Assembly: GCA_029261895.1 (NCBI GenBank)
Contig: JAJDAK010000060.1
Span: 1-64,000, forward strand
Direction of reading: 5' to 3'
DNA: 64,000 nt
Source: Deltaproteobacteria bacterium
GTDB taxonomy: Bacteria > Myxococcota_A > UBA9160 > SZUA-336
Shown here: positions 35,001 through 42,235 of the stretch, piece by piece
How the letters are laid out: each line of letters begins with the position of its first letter
How positions within the stretch are numbered: the stretch's first letter is position 1
Program-made: the position numbers and the translations under genes
The notes under the pieces: generated by a model
Told to the model about the DNA's origin: nothing
Databases searched by the model: none
The model's input: only the letters and a program-made list of their open reading frames with translations

Positions 35001-36389
35001 CTGATGGGTGGCGCGACGATTACCGGCGGTGGCCTTACGGTCAGCGGCAAGGACGGCGTTGAAACCAAGGGCGAGTTCAATCTTGAGGAAGGTGACTTTG
35101 TCGCCAAGAGTAAGTTGGATTCAGTCGATGACACGACGATCAAAACGAATATAGCGACCTTCGAATCTACGATCGGAGGTACAGCAGACCTAATCGTTGA
35201 TGCGAGCAAGTCTGCCACGTTCTTCGACGATGTAGACATGGCGTCGGGACGCTTCGGCATTGACGCCGAAGAGGGCATCCTCTTTGAGGAGGGCGTCGAC
35301 AAAGTCAGCGCGGGTAGTGTGGCGTTGAATAAGAGCCGAGAAGGCCGCAAGGAAAAGGCCACGATTTTTCACGACGGCGATATCGAGATTGAAGCCAAGT
35401 CGGGCAACGTCGAGATCGGTGACGACGAAACGACGGTGATTGCGGGTGATCTGAAGGTTAAATCGGCGGGAGAGACGCAGCTCAGCACGATGGCGGCGCT
35501 TTCGATCGACGTGGAGTCTGGCCTCACGCGATTTGCGAATGACTCCCGCGTTGTTGCGAATCGTCAAACCTATTCCGGTGAGGTTGCTCCGGGTCTTCGG
35601 ACTGAGTTTGCAACACCCACGGCGACTGAAGTCAGTGACACGCTGGTGCGCGACGGGATTCGCCTGCGCCAACTTGGTCAGGGTGTTCCGCCACTGACTC
35701 GAGAGCAGTTGCGCGAGCGTACGGTCCCCGCGACATTCGGCCCGGCACGAACAGACGGAATTGCACGCCAGTCGAGGTTCGATGTTGGGGGCTTGGCGCT
35801 TCCGACGCCTGAAGCGACCGGTGTTCAGAACCTGATGAGCATCACGGATCGTCCGATCTGGGCCGACGAGTTGCTGAGCTTTCTCGACGAAGGCGCGCGC
35901 CTACGCGAAGAAGTGGGCCCCGAAGGTATTCTTCCTGAAGTCGGCGCGAGCCCGAACTACGACGTGGATCGAACCGGTTCCGAATTGGATCCGCGACTTA
36001 AGTCACCGCCGATGCAACGCGCGGTTGAACTCTACTGGGCGCTCTTCCGACCCATGCGAAGCATCGATCCTGAAACAGGCGAAACCTCGAGTCAGGATCG
36101 CCGCGACGAAATCCGCGGACGCTTCTCGCGTGCCATCTTGGATTACCAAGAAGCTAACGCTGGTGTGACGCCGAGCGGTGAGGAGTTGGCGCGCGTTCTT
36201 AAGCAGGATCCCAAGTACGGTGCCGCGCTCGCTGATTTGAGTCGTCTCAATAGATTGATCAAGACACTCAACGACGCCCATATGCTGACCGACCAGCACG
36301 AAATCGTTGAAAGCAGCGTGCTTTCACTGGCGAAGCCCGATGGCCTGAGCGATGCAGCCTTTGCGGCCGCCGTAGCGGCGGCGCAGTAA
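29082..36389 (+). CDS. Giant TpsA filamentous-haemagglutinin-like exoprotein
   Basis: 2435 residues. A signal peptide (MKHFLTWVLVLALSFGPGAP...LAQ) is followed by the haemagglutination/TPS domain (about 30-250: GNGWEIQ-like strands, GHVYLVNDAGIFVGPDGSID, IANATESAALVGKQVINSGKV). Then come very long beta-helix repeats. Residues 351-787 hold three similar ~140-residue units (GGDI.MDQA..., DVTLGF.QT.GS, SGN(V)). Later, residues about 1000-1800 hold four looser units with DGMDYEIRSR-like and SRLTLDG-like cores. The last ~230 residues are helical and charged, not beta-helix, and end in AFAAAVAAAQ. It is secreted by the TpsB partner just upstream and probably acts in adhesion or contact with surfaces. 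There is no Cys-rich toxin tip that I can name. Overlaps the BamD-like start by one base. Confidence 0.9.
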   Translation: MKHFLTWVLVLALSFGPGAPVLAQSSTEISGQTVVVGDVTFSQVTNGWEIQASDGSIITYDSFGVALNNFVRFIQTDAGGSLSDSARVLNRVTGAFRSEILGDIFANGHVYLVNDAGIFVGPDGSIDANAFHAIAGQLSDDDFLNKTDQFTNLTGTVENQGEINATESAALVGKQVINSGKVNANNDNGWIALVAGNEVLLSQVDSNIVIAVTTTDTIDENLTGVSDTGELTASQVSIAAGDLYGKAIFHGGTIKSKKINIDGKEVGVVDLTGILDASDTSDGATGGTIKIMGEEVDISTRAEILANGAIAGGSVDVTAREEIRIRKSADDMVDEALEIGLNAGDTAMLKGGDISMDQALTLRTKGGGNLQIEGNDVTLGFVQTAGSREEGSGNVSILGDSIALANVDTSGADGIDSGDAADRNGSAAGNIALELSGDQTNGMIKIGIADDGASGSINAAGGRGLTDGDNAGAGGDIKIGGSVEFLVADGVINGGDITMDQADAITTAGGNLDIDGKDVTLGFIQTSGSQEQGSGNVDIRGDTIAVADIRTAGAGGNIDSRNGTDAGSISIGLTGDQPDGSIQIGIDGERSSGALSAAGGSGFVPSTDISGAGGDITIDGSVEFLAPSGVITGGKVMMTNQADTITTNGSPLTITGDKDVTLGFIDTRSNSVGSGNGNVTINGGLKVAVSGIDTSGVDAADLAPENDGDPQTVGTPAGDITINTAGSTISTDDGDKFVPGTITLGSDAPGAGQFIAKGGAGSENGSDGRGGAIRLRDGNVELASDTTFEAQSIDVQSAKSETDVSIDGLDKELTVRAANVNVDGNIDVDRLSITSGQEGVLAETQVGNTIKAIGGDMILDTNLEFTDQSKDHIVNAGDNTIKFTGSEIEGGSKKTTIDSDFELGEVMNEDGDLVGTKLRMNVNEVVFKKSITTVRNDAELAVTAVENATFNGDVSTGARLQVSTQTGDIALGATVANVNADDIEFDAGTGTSTDTDSVVNLGTAQFGNADGSTRPDRFAMTQSAAIGGTDNTLILDRGRFIGDSVDGMDYEIRSRESTVTFADADRARVMDSRLTLDGKTVNVGINDDQALELESLNVVNHGGDLVADFHVKADEIAFEAGDGRDGASRGAIVDFRDNSLLQNRAGDDVPMEVSIEQEADLLGNKLRDALGAGADVTGMGLALNSTEGSVSVTGDHLPDVTGTKLELTAAQTIDISTDLVVDTLKVFSGNDFTLTHNVTATGEVTEDVLHTVDLESNEALSIKGGADGVESIVALGVRLAAGAGSTDTRENVSVGDSVNFFGANRFTLEQDGAIGGDTPDGGDVPTAILERSRFFSGVDGLDYTLKSRQGAVNLNRADIRRVEGSRLTLDGTSTLIDGLLEDGGVVESIDDVDRVLVIESLDVKGDTGLTSSILATGDHMTFEKDLSLVGVDVELRDEEGTPITTVEPDQFLSALNGDLTVKGFIAKRTSAAGEGAIVLEAKNVDVDSIGNSGNDVVILGTDSVSVGDISTSTSEIGKNGGNVGIGAGSAASDAIQLKGNIDTRGGAGRDATDSTEKVDEGVDGFVAIGGNVEIQDKIKIDGGEIGFSGPITTSDASNSLAVEGSRQVSFAGDISTGSQFIAKAGTGVTGDLKFGTDVNNIVAENIQLSAGDGEVVDAATPRQKIVFEGGSPVFSRDLHGEKKAPNTVEFTQEAAIDSSMGTKLPDFGSNDIDGMSLTLRSTVESVTVDTDTDSDKILQRTRLTLGGNEALAGNVVTINGDAALDVETLNLEGNAKFNTGLNVDGDLAATSDVDLSGQSATVGANIRMNGERSQTLTADTLRLNGESIAKTKANVIPAGDDNDPPEMREGDLTLDIENLILGPSADEVNDAVNPVDAVNQSITVADGSLFLEKNVSKEIGDLTLGASKEVMFADSADNVEGVAAQTEKGTLTIDGDYSVKGTVEAQGGDLILDGHGTFRDAGSRNIKADDGKLLMGGATITGGGLTVSGKDGVETKGEFNLEEGDFVAKSKLDSVDDTTIKTNIATFESTIGGTADLIVDASKSATFFDDVDMASGRFGIDAEEGILFEEGVDKVSAGSVALNKSREGRKEKATIFHDGDIEIEAKSGNVEIGDDETTVIAGDLKVKSAGETQLSTMAALSIDVESGLTRFANDSRVVANRQTYSGEVAPGLRTEFATPTATEVSDTLVRDGIRLRQLGQGVPPLTREQLRERTVPATFGPARTDGIARQSRFDVGGLALPTPEATGVQNLMSITDRPIWADELLSFLDEGARLREEVGPEGILPEVGASPNYDVDRTGSELDPRLKSPPMQRAVELYWALFRPMRSIDPETGETSSQDRRDEIRGRFSRAILDYQEANAGVTPSGEELARVLKQDPKYGAALADLSRLNRLIKTLNDAHMLTDQHEIVESSVLSLAKPDGLSDAAFAAAVAAAQ
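30132..31440 (+). repeat. Three tandem ~140-codon repeats inside tpsA
   Basis: Units start at codons 351 (30132), 494 (30561) and 633 (30978). Shared marks are GGDISMDQ / GGDITMDQ / GGKVMMTNQ, then VTLGFVQT / VTLGFIQT / VTLGFIDT, and VEFLV(A) near the unit end. The copies have diverged clearly, so they are an old tandem expansion rather than a recent one. Confidence 0.75.
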
Positions 36390-37297
36390 TGCTGCAGCGA
36401 ATTGTCTTATGGGTATTGGTCGTGTCCGTCAGTGGCGCGTGTGCGACGGCACCACCTAGCGAGGAAATTCCAGACGCTGAAACCTATTACAACGACGGGC
36501 TGAAGAAGTTACAGGGCGACAGCTTTCTGTTTTTCGACGACGTGGACTACAAGGGCGCGATCGAAAATTTTCAGGACGTGATCGACAATTACCCGTACAG
36601 CGAATTTGCGACGCTGGCCGAACTCAAGATTGCGGACGTTCACTTTGAGCAGGGCAATTTCGACGAAGCGTCGAGTTACTACCAAGATTTCGTCGAGCTT
36701 CATCCTGCGCATGAGCGGGTTCCATACGCGATCTACCAGAATGGAATCTGCCACTACGAGCAGATTGGTGATTCCGATCAGGATCAAGGTCCGTCGAAGG
36801 AAGCGTTGGCTCAGTTTCAGGCTTTGTTAGAGAAGTATCCCGAGTCCGACTATGCGAAGGAGAGCAACGCGCGACTCTCCGAGACAGTGGATCGACTCGC
36901 GAATCACGATGTGGAAGTCGCAGATTTCTACTACGGAACCGGCGAGTTTCACGCTGCTGCGCGGCGTTACAAGACAGCGCTCGAGACGTTTCCTCAGCAC
37001 AGTCGTCGTCAACGCACGATGGCGCGGCTCGGCTTTTCGTTACTCGAGCTCAGGCGCTACTACGAAGCCGAAGCTGTATTACGGCAGGTGATGCGTGAAG
37101 AGCCCGACGATTTTAAGCTCGTCGACGCCATCCAATGGGCACTTGAAGAAATCGAGACCACCCCGCGCTTTGGCCCACGTCGGATCAAACATTCCTGTGC
37201 GACCGATCCAAACCCCGCCTGCGAAAGTTTTGAGACTGATGCGCTGCCGCTACGAGAAGAAGCGCCCGAGCGGAGTGCCCCACCAGAAGCGAATTAG
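36389..37297 (+). CDS. BamD/YfiO-like TPR lipoprotein
   Basis: 302 residues. The signal sequence ends in a lipobox (VSVSGAC, Cys18), so it is lipid-anchored. Tetratricopeptide repeats run through the protein (DYKGAIENFQDVIDNYPYSEF, NFDEASSYYQDFVELHP, EALAQFQALLEKYPES, AAARRYKTALETFPQHS). This is the architecture of BamD, which assembles outer-membrane proteins with BamA. The start overlaps the TpsA stop (TAATG), so the three genes form one operon; this may be a dedicated assembly helper for the TpsB barrel rather than the housekeeping BamD. The C-terminus overlaps the convergent aldehyde dehydrogenase gene by 48 bases. Confidence 0.85.
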   Translation: MLQRIVLWVLVVSVSGACATAPPSEEIPDAETYYNDGLKKLQGDSFLFFDDVDYKGAIENFQDVIDNYPYSEFATLAELKIADVHFEQGNFDEASSYYQDFVELHPAHERVPYAIYQNGICHYEQIGDSDQDQGPSKEALAQFQALLEKYPESDYAKESNARLSETVDRLANHDVEVADFYYGTGEFHAAARRYKTALETFPQHSRRQRTMARLGFSLLELRRYYEAEAVLRQVMREEPDDFKLVDAIQWALEEIETTPRFGPRRIKHSCATDPNPACESFETDALPLREEAPERSAPPEAN

Positions 37298-38785
37298 CTT
37301 CTGTAATCCCTCTTCGGATTTCTTCGTATACGGATAGCCGCCCTGAATCTTGCCCTTGCCGCGTCGGTCCGACGCAATGGGTTTCTCGTGGCAGTATCCT
37401 TTGAGGCCGGTTGCACTGTTGACTTTGCCGACGCCACTCGCTTTCACACCGCCGAACGGTGCTTCGTGTATGCCGTAGGTGATCGCCATGTCGTTGATGC
37501 ACACGCCGCCGGTTTCGATCTTCTCGGCGATGCGTTGCGCTTTTTCGCTGTCTCCGGTCCAAACATTACCGTTGAGTCCGTACTCGGAGTCGTTCGCGAG
37601 TCGAATCGCTTCGGCCTCGTCCTGCACGCGCATGATCGAGACGATCGGTCCAAAGGTTTCTTTGGTCATCAAATCCATGTCGTGGGTCAGGCCGGTGACG
37701 ACGGTGGGTTCGAAGTAGAGACCCTTCAGCTTGGGATTGCGCTGACCGCCCAGATGAATCGTCGCTCCCTTGGCCTTGGCATCGTTGACATGGGATTCGA
37801 TGATCTCGAGTTGTCGATCCCAGAATACGGCGCCCACGTCGGTTTCACCGGTATCGCTCTGGCGCAGCGCGCGTGTTCGCTCCACGACCTTGTCGACGAA
37901 CGCATCGTAGATCTCGCCGACCGCGTACACGCGTTCGGTTCCGCAGCAGTAGTGACCGGTGTTCATGCACGAGCCGAGTACGGCACCCTCCGCTGCGCGG
38001 TCGAGATCCGCATCCGCACAGACGATCATCGCATCCTTGCCCCCGAGTTCCATGGTGCATGGAATGAGCTGTCGGCCGCAGGCTTCGGCCACGAGGCGAC
38101 CCGTGTTGACGCTACCGGTGAACGAAATCTTATCCACACCCGCTTCAACCAGCGCCGCGCCGGTGTGTCCGTCCCCTTGAACGACTTGGTAGAGATCGGG
38201 CGGGAAGTCGGCGGCTTCGGTGAACTGCTTCACCAGTAGCGCGGAAAAGGGTGTGACCTCGGATGGCTTATGCACGATGGCGTTGCCTGCCATCAGGGCT
38301 TGCGCCATCGGCACGACCGCAAGTGCGACCGGCCCGTTCCACGGTGTAATCAATCCCACCACACCGAGCGGCTCGTAGATCACGCGCAGCTTCTTCATCA
38401 GGCCGAGCATCCCGTGGATACGGCGCTTCTGTGGTTTGAGAATCTTCTTGGCGTTCTTCGCGTAGTAGGTCAGTGCGTCGCAGGGTGCATAGATCTCCAT
38501 CGAGATCGCTTCGGCGCGCGCCTTGCCGGTTTCTTGGACCACAGCATCGATGATCTCGTCTTGGCACGAGACGAATTGATCAAGTAGGCGATACAGCACC
38601 GCTGCCCGTTCATCGAAGGATCGCCGGGCCCAGTCCGACTGCGCCTTCCGAGCGCGTTCGACGGCGAGTTTTACGTCTTCGGCGGTCGCGCAGTCGAATT
38701 CGCCGATGGGTTCTAGGGTTGAGGGGCTCAGCGCGCGAAGGCGTCGGCGCGATCCGGTGGATTCGATTTCTTCTATGATGGCCAT
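37250..38785 (-). CDS. NAD(P)-dependent aldehyde dehydrogenase
   Basis: 511 residues of the aldehyde dehydrogenase superfamily. Motifs: LITPWNGPVALAVVPMAQAL, GNAIVHKPSEVTPFSA (NAD binding), SFTGSVNTG, MELGGKD (general-base Glu) and NTGHYCCGTERV, in which the first Cys is in the catalytic position. It oxidises an aldehyde to an acid, perhaps after the alcohol or P450 steps encoded nearby. GGGAGAG precedes the ATG. The last ~30 residues (KKSEEGLQKLIRFWWGTPLG) form a hydrophobic/aromatic tail seen in membrane-associated family members. It faces the oxidation genes that follow at higher coordinates, but no operon with them is visible. Confidence 0.9.
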   Translation of the reverse strand: MAIIEEIESTGSRRRLRALSPSTLEPIGEFDCATAEDVKLAVERARKAQSDWARRSFDERAAVLYRLLDQFVSCQDEIIDAVVQETGKARAEAISMEIYAPCDALTYYAKNAKKILKPQKRRIHGMLGLMKKLRVIYEPLGVVGLITPWNGPVALAVVPMAQALMAGNAIVHKPSEVTPFSALLVKQFTEAADFPPDLYQVVQGDGHTGAALVEAGVDKISFTGSVNTGRLVAEACGRQLIPCTMELGGKDAMIVCADADLDRAAEGAVLGSCMNTGHYCCGTERVYAVGEIYDAFVDKVVERTRALRQSDTGETDVGAVFWDRQLEIIESHVNDAKAKGATIHLGGQRNPKLKGLYFEPTVVTGLTHDMDLMTKETFGPIVSIMRVQDEAEAIRLANDSEYGLNGNVWTGDSEKAQRIAEKIETGGVCINDMAITYGIHEAPFGGVKASGVGKVNSATGLKGYCHEKPIASDRRGKGKIQGGYPYTKKSEEGLQKLIRFWWGTPLGRFFS

Positions 38786-38854
38786 CCGATGACTCTCCCG
38801 CGCAAATCTGGCTGCACACGGAAAGCATGCGCGAGAGTCGTGTCCTAGGTCAAC

Positions 38855-40066
38855 CTAGCGCCGGCGATCGCCAAAGAGCATCGTGATGTTGATGCGGCGG
38901 TTTGTGTAGCCGGGTCGGAAGCGGATCGTATCCGTCGCGTGGAAGAGGTTTGAATTGAACATCACGGTGCGGCCCTGGCGATGGGGAACAATCCATTCCG
39001 GAGCGCCGGAATCGGCCAAGAAGCGCTTAACCCGCTCTTGATCGGTGTTGTACTCGTTGAAATCCCATTCGCTGGGCGCCTCGATGCCGTAGACACGCAG
39101 GCCGCCCGTCTCGGGATCCAAGTTCGCCTCATCGGGGGTGATCCAGAAGTTGACATTGACCGCGGCTTCGTCGGCGTGAGGTCCGATCCCATAGAGCTCG
39201 CTGTCGTACTTGAATGCCCAGACGTAGCGGAGCGGATGCGCACCGAGCACCTCTGGCAGTGTTTCTCGGAGTTCTTCGGCAATCTGACCGAGTAGCGGCG
39301 CATCGAAGCCGTCGGTTTGGTAGGCACCGACGTAGCCGCCGCGATGCCGAAAGTCGAACCACATCGTCGACTCTAAGCAGTAGCGACGAAGACTCTCCAT
39401 CGCTTCGGGTCGCAACAGGTCGTCGAAGAAAGTCATTTCAGGTTCGGAATCGAAGTATGCGCGCGTGATGGTGTCGCTATTGAGATCAGGATTGACCGCG
39501 CCGCGTTCTAGCACGGGTGCTTCGGCTATGTGGATGGGCCGGTTATACGATTCCTTGATCTTCGCGTAGAGATCATCGTGTAGCGGTGCGGCCTTGCCGT
39601 CCTGACCATCGCTGTGGATCTGCTCCAGGACTTCCCTATAGCCTTGGAGCGCGTTACTGACCCAGGGCTCCGTCACGCCGATCGATTTCAGGTATTCGAT
39701 TTGTTCGATATCGTGCTGCAGTTTGGGGCGCGTGGTCCAACGATAACGGTCGCTATTCGCAAGGGTGCCCGCCTGACTTCGAGCCTTATTGGCTTCAATG
39801 GGTTTGCCAAGCGCTTCCAGCATACTGGCGCGACTGCTGTGATACGTCGCGATCAGTTCATTGCATTCGATCGCGCGCTCGACCAAGTCGAGACCACGGT
39901 CGCGGCGCCCGGTTTGAAACGCGATGACACCGAGATGGTGCAAGGCATCCGCGTGGCGCGGGTTTTCGACCAGAATGATCCGATATAGATTCGCTGCTTC
40001 GCCGAGATTCCCCTGGCGATGAAGTTCCACAGCGTGGTAAAGCTTCTGCTCTAACTCCGAGCCCAT
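38855..40066 (-). CDS. TPR protein with 2OG-Fe(II) oxygenase domain
   Basis: 403 residues. Residues 1-110 are TPR-like (LYHAVELHRQGNLGEAANLY, ALHHLGVIAFQTGRRDRGLDL). The rest resembles a non-haem iron, 2-oxoglutarate-dependent oxygenase: GIGPHADEAAVNVNFWITP supplies HxD, MFNSNLFHATDTIRF the distal His, and NRRINITMLFGD contains Arg for 2-oxoglutarate. Such proteins hydroxylate protein side chains or small molecules; TPRs suggest a protein partner or substrate. It stands alone between the aldehyde dehydrogenase and SDR genes, transcribed with neither tightly. Confidence 0.78.
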   Translation of the reverse strand: MGSELEQKLYHAVELHRQGNLGEAANLYRIILVENPRHADALHHLGVIAFQTGRRDRGLDLVERAIECNELIATYHSSRASMLEALGKPIEANKARSQAGTLANSDRYRWTTRPKLQHDIEQIEYLKSIGVTEPWVSNALQGYREVLEQIHSDGQDGKAAPLHDDLYAKIKESYNRPIHIAEAPVLERGAVNPDLNSDTITRAYFDSEPEMTFFDDLLRPEAMESLRRYCLESTMWFDFRHRGGYVGAYQTDGFDAPLLGQIAEELRETLPEVLGAHPLRYVWAFKYDSELYGIGPHADEAAVNVNFWITPDEANLDPETGGLRVYGIEAPSEWDFNEYNTDQERVKRFLADSGAPEWIVPHRQGRTVMFNSNLFHATDTIRFRPGYTNRRINITMLFGDRRR

Positions 40067-40097
40067 GCCTCATCGGTCGGCGAGATATCGGGCGGGC

Positions 40098-40259
40098 TTA
40101 GCGCTTTAACGAAATTTCACGAAGCATGGCGGCAGTGGAACGAGAAAGGTCCACGAATCGCTCCGTGTCCTGATGGACGATTCGTGCGCCCTCCGCTGAG
40201 TCGAAGAGCTTCTCGCCGACGGTGGCGGGATCGCCCGACAGCGCGATGAAGTGCGTCAT
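40098..40259 (-). CDS. 53-residue protein coupled to the SDR gene
   Basis: On the reverse strand the SDR gene ends ATGTCATGA; the overlapping ATGA opens a frame of 53 codons, MTHFIALSGDPATVGEKL onward, ending AAMLREISLKR and TAA at 40098-40100. The composition is natural: amphipathic helices (VGEKLFDSAEGARIV, ERFVDLSRSTAAMLREI), no rare runs. The stop-start overlap is the usual sign of translational coupling. It matches no family I know. It would be missed by length cut-offs. Possible roles are a small helical partner or regulator of the SDR or the oxidation pathway, but this is only inference. Confidence 0.6.
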   Translation of the reverse strand: MTHFIALSGDPATVGEKLFDSAEGARIVHQDTERFVDLSRSTAAMLREISLKR

Positions 40260-41023
40260 GACATCGGTAGGTACGGGATAATGGTCCCTGCGGTCCAGCC
40301 CCCGTCAGCCGTAAACTCCGAGCCAGTCGAATAGGATGCCTTATCGGATGCAACAAAGACCGCGAGGCGTGCGATCTCAATGGAATTCCCGACGCGTGGC
40401 AATGGTAAGCGTTCGTAAAATTTACCGATCGCATCGGCGTCCATGTTGTACGGGTTGCTCATCACGGTATCGATTCCGCCGGGATGAATAGAATTGACGC
40501 GAATCTGATGACGCCCGAGTTCCAACGCGGCGGCTTTCGTCATACCGCGTATTGCCCACTTACTCGCCACGTACGCAATCATGCTGTTCTTAGCCTGCAG
40601 TCCGTCGATCGATGAAACATTGACGATCGAGCCACCGCCGGCTCGTTTCATCGGTTCCACTGCGGATCGAATGCCCAGAAACGTTCCCAACTGATTCACG
40701 TGAACGATCTTCATGTAGTCATCCACCGATGTATCGGTGAGTGCTCTGTAGTCTTGGATGCCCGCGTTATTGAGTAGGATGTTGAAGGGACCGAGGTCTT
40801 CCGCCGCTTGGATCGCGCGTGCCCAGTCCGATTCTTGACTCACGTCCAAGTGTACGTAGCGCGCAGCGTTGCCGATCTCGGCCGCTACTTTTTTTCCTGC
40901 TTCGTCGAGCACGTCACCGAGCACGACCTTGGCGCCTTCTTCCACAAAGAGCCGCGCCGCTACTTCACCTTGGCCGCGTGCGGCGCCGGTGATGATGGCG
41001 ACCTTGCCTTCGAGTTCCCCCAT
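40256..41023 (-). CDS. Short-chain dehydrogenase/reductase
   Basis: 255 residues from the ATG at 41023 (MGELEGKVAIITGAARGQGE). It is a classical SDR: cofactor motif TGAARGQGE, NNAGIQ, catalytic Ser in VNVSSIDG, YVASK (Tyr-Lys), and PGGIDT. The closest flavour is the 20-beta/3-alpha-hydroxysteroid dehydrogenase group, as in many steroid degraders; NAD is likely. The start lies two bases after the stop of the conserved hypothetical gene upstream, so these are one operon. A longer frame to 41191 reaches into that upstream gene and is rejected. It ends in an ATGA overlap with the 53-residue gene. Confidence 0.87.
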   Translation of the reverse strand: MGELEGKVAIITGAARGQGEVAARLFVEEGAKVVLGDVLDEAGKKVAAEIGNAARYVHLDVSQESDWARAIQAAEDLGPFNILLNNAGIQDYRALTDTSVDDYMKIVHVNQLGTFLGIRSAVEPMKRAGGGSIVNVSSIDGLQAKNSMIAYVASKWAIRGMTKAAALELGRHQIRVNSIHPGGIDTVMSNPYNMDADAIGKFYERLPLPRVGNSIEIARLAVFVASDKASYSTGSEFTADGGWTAGTIIPYLPMS

Positions 41024-41025
41024 GT

Positions 41026-42150
41026 TTAAGGCGCACCGTCGGTAAAAGCTTTGAAGCCGCTCGTGGCATGGGGCCCGATGGCGAACTGTTCGAATACGCC
41101 GACGCCAACGCGATCGCCCCAGCGTGCGCGCATCACCTGTTGAATGTGCAGGTTCTCGAGAGCGAGTGGGTCGAGGTCTGCGGTTTTCCAAGATTCGCCC
41201 GCCATGGCGAGTTCACCCTTCCAACGTCCGTGACCCCATTCGGGATGATGGTAACCGAGTCCCTTCATGGTGAAGAGCATGAGCGGTTCCAATTGAATGA
41301 CATGTTTGGTCCCTGACTTGGTCGTCATCGTGATCTCGGCTGACCTCGCGTGCCGGGTTCCGGGGCGATATTGAATGCGATGTTCGAGCGCCGTCATTTT
41401 TTCGATGCCGGGATCTTCCACACCCGAAATATGATCGGCGGATTCATACGCGGGTACGATCATGCCGTCCTGGTGCCATGCGTGGCCGGTTTCATCTTCG
41501 AACATGCCGTAGTGGGTGCAGCAGTCATCCCATTGCAACGGCGCCCAGAGGAAAAAGAACTGCGGTAACTCCGTCGGTGGTGCGCCAGGCGGTGCGGGAT
41601 CTCCCGATGGTCGCAGGCCCCATGACCGATCCTTCGTGCCAAACACTGTTGACGCATCGACGTCGAGTTGCTGCCCATCGTATTTGATAAAGCCACTCCA
41701 ACGCCCCATTTGTGCGAAGCGTGTCGCATCAACAATCGTGCGGCCCGCCTGTCGAAAAGTCTGTCGACCTTCTTCGATGCATGCGGTGCGCGCGATGAAC
41801 GTGAGGTCGCACTCGATGCCGGTTTCATTGCTTTCGAGCAATACGCGAAGCTTCCGCATGGGTTCGATGATTTCGATGCGAAACGGTCCGACGGAGGTAT
41901 CGCTGGGATCACCTTCAGCGCGTCGCGACGCATGAAACGCGTGCTGCACACCGTCACGCGCGATACTGAAGCCACAGTCCATGATCTTTAGGTTCGGGTA
42001 AAAGCCAAGACCGATGCCGAAGTAAAACTCACCATCTTTGTCGTAACCATTGAACCAGTAGCGATCATAAACATTTCGATCGCTCGACTGCGGAACTGCA
42101 ATCGGCTCCGGTGTTTGGTGAATCGGATAATCGTCGAATTTGGACAGCAT
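41026..42150 (-). CDS. Conserved hypothetical protein, lipid-pathway associated
   Basis: 374 residues, no signal peptide or membrane segment. It is rich in Trp, His, Asp and Tyr (NVYDRYWFNGYDKDGEFYFGIGLG, FGTKDRSWGLRP, HAWHQDGMI, GYHHPEWGHGRWKG). The pattern recalls the AttH/CrtC-like or DUF7064-type two-lobed beta proteins often found beside acyl-CoA and steroid genes. No catalytic motif can be named. An excellent ribosome site (AGGAGATTGA) precedes the ATG. It is first in an operon with the SDR and 53-residue genes and is divergent from the luciferase-like gene, from which 85 bases separate it. A role in binding or hydrating a hydrophobic substrate is only a guess. Confidence 0.65.
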   Translation of the reverse strand: MLSKFDDYPIHQTPEPIAVPQSSDRNVYDRYWFNGYDKDGEFYFGIGLGFYPNLKIMDCGFSIARDGVQHAFHASRRAEGDPSDTSVGPFRIEIIEPMRKLRVLLESNETGIECDLTFIARTACIEEGRQTFRQAGRTIVDATRFAQMGRWSGFIKYDGQQLDVDASTVFGTKDRSWGLRPSGDPAPPGAPPTELPQFFFLWAPLQWDDCCTHYGMFEDETGHAWHQDGMIVPAYESADHISGVEDPGIEKMTALEHRIQYRPGTRHARSAEITMTTKSGTKHVIQLEPLMLFTMKGLGYHHPEWGHGRWKGELAMAGESWKTADLDPLALENLHIQQVMRARWGDRVGVGVFEQFAIGPHATSGFKAFTDGAP

Positions 42151-42170
42151 TCAATCTCCTAACGGCCGAG

Positions 42171-42193
42171 TAGGATAAGGTCCGATAGGATAA
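42171..42193. promoter_or_regulatory. Paired TAGGATAA boxes in a divergent promoter
   Basis: TAGGATAA occurs at 42171-42178 and again at 42186-42193, 15 bases apart, between the divergent hypothetical/SDR operon and the luciferase-like gene. One copy may be a -10 element and the pair may be a regulator binding site. GATAGGAT recurs at 49926-49933 near another divergent promoter in the same region. Confidence 0.35.
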
Positions 42194-42235
42194 ACTGATC
42201 CGGCCCTGAGTGGGCGAGGAAAGAGGACCCGAGCG

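Noticed and set aside
41024..41191. Longer start for the SDR gene
   Set aside because: It would lie inside the upstream hypothetical gene on the same strand in another frame; the ATG at 41023 begins exactly at the SDR domain.
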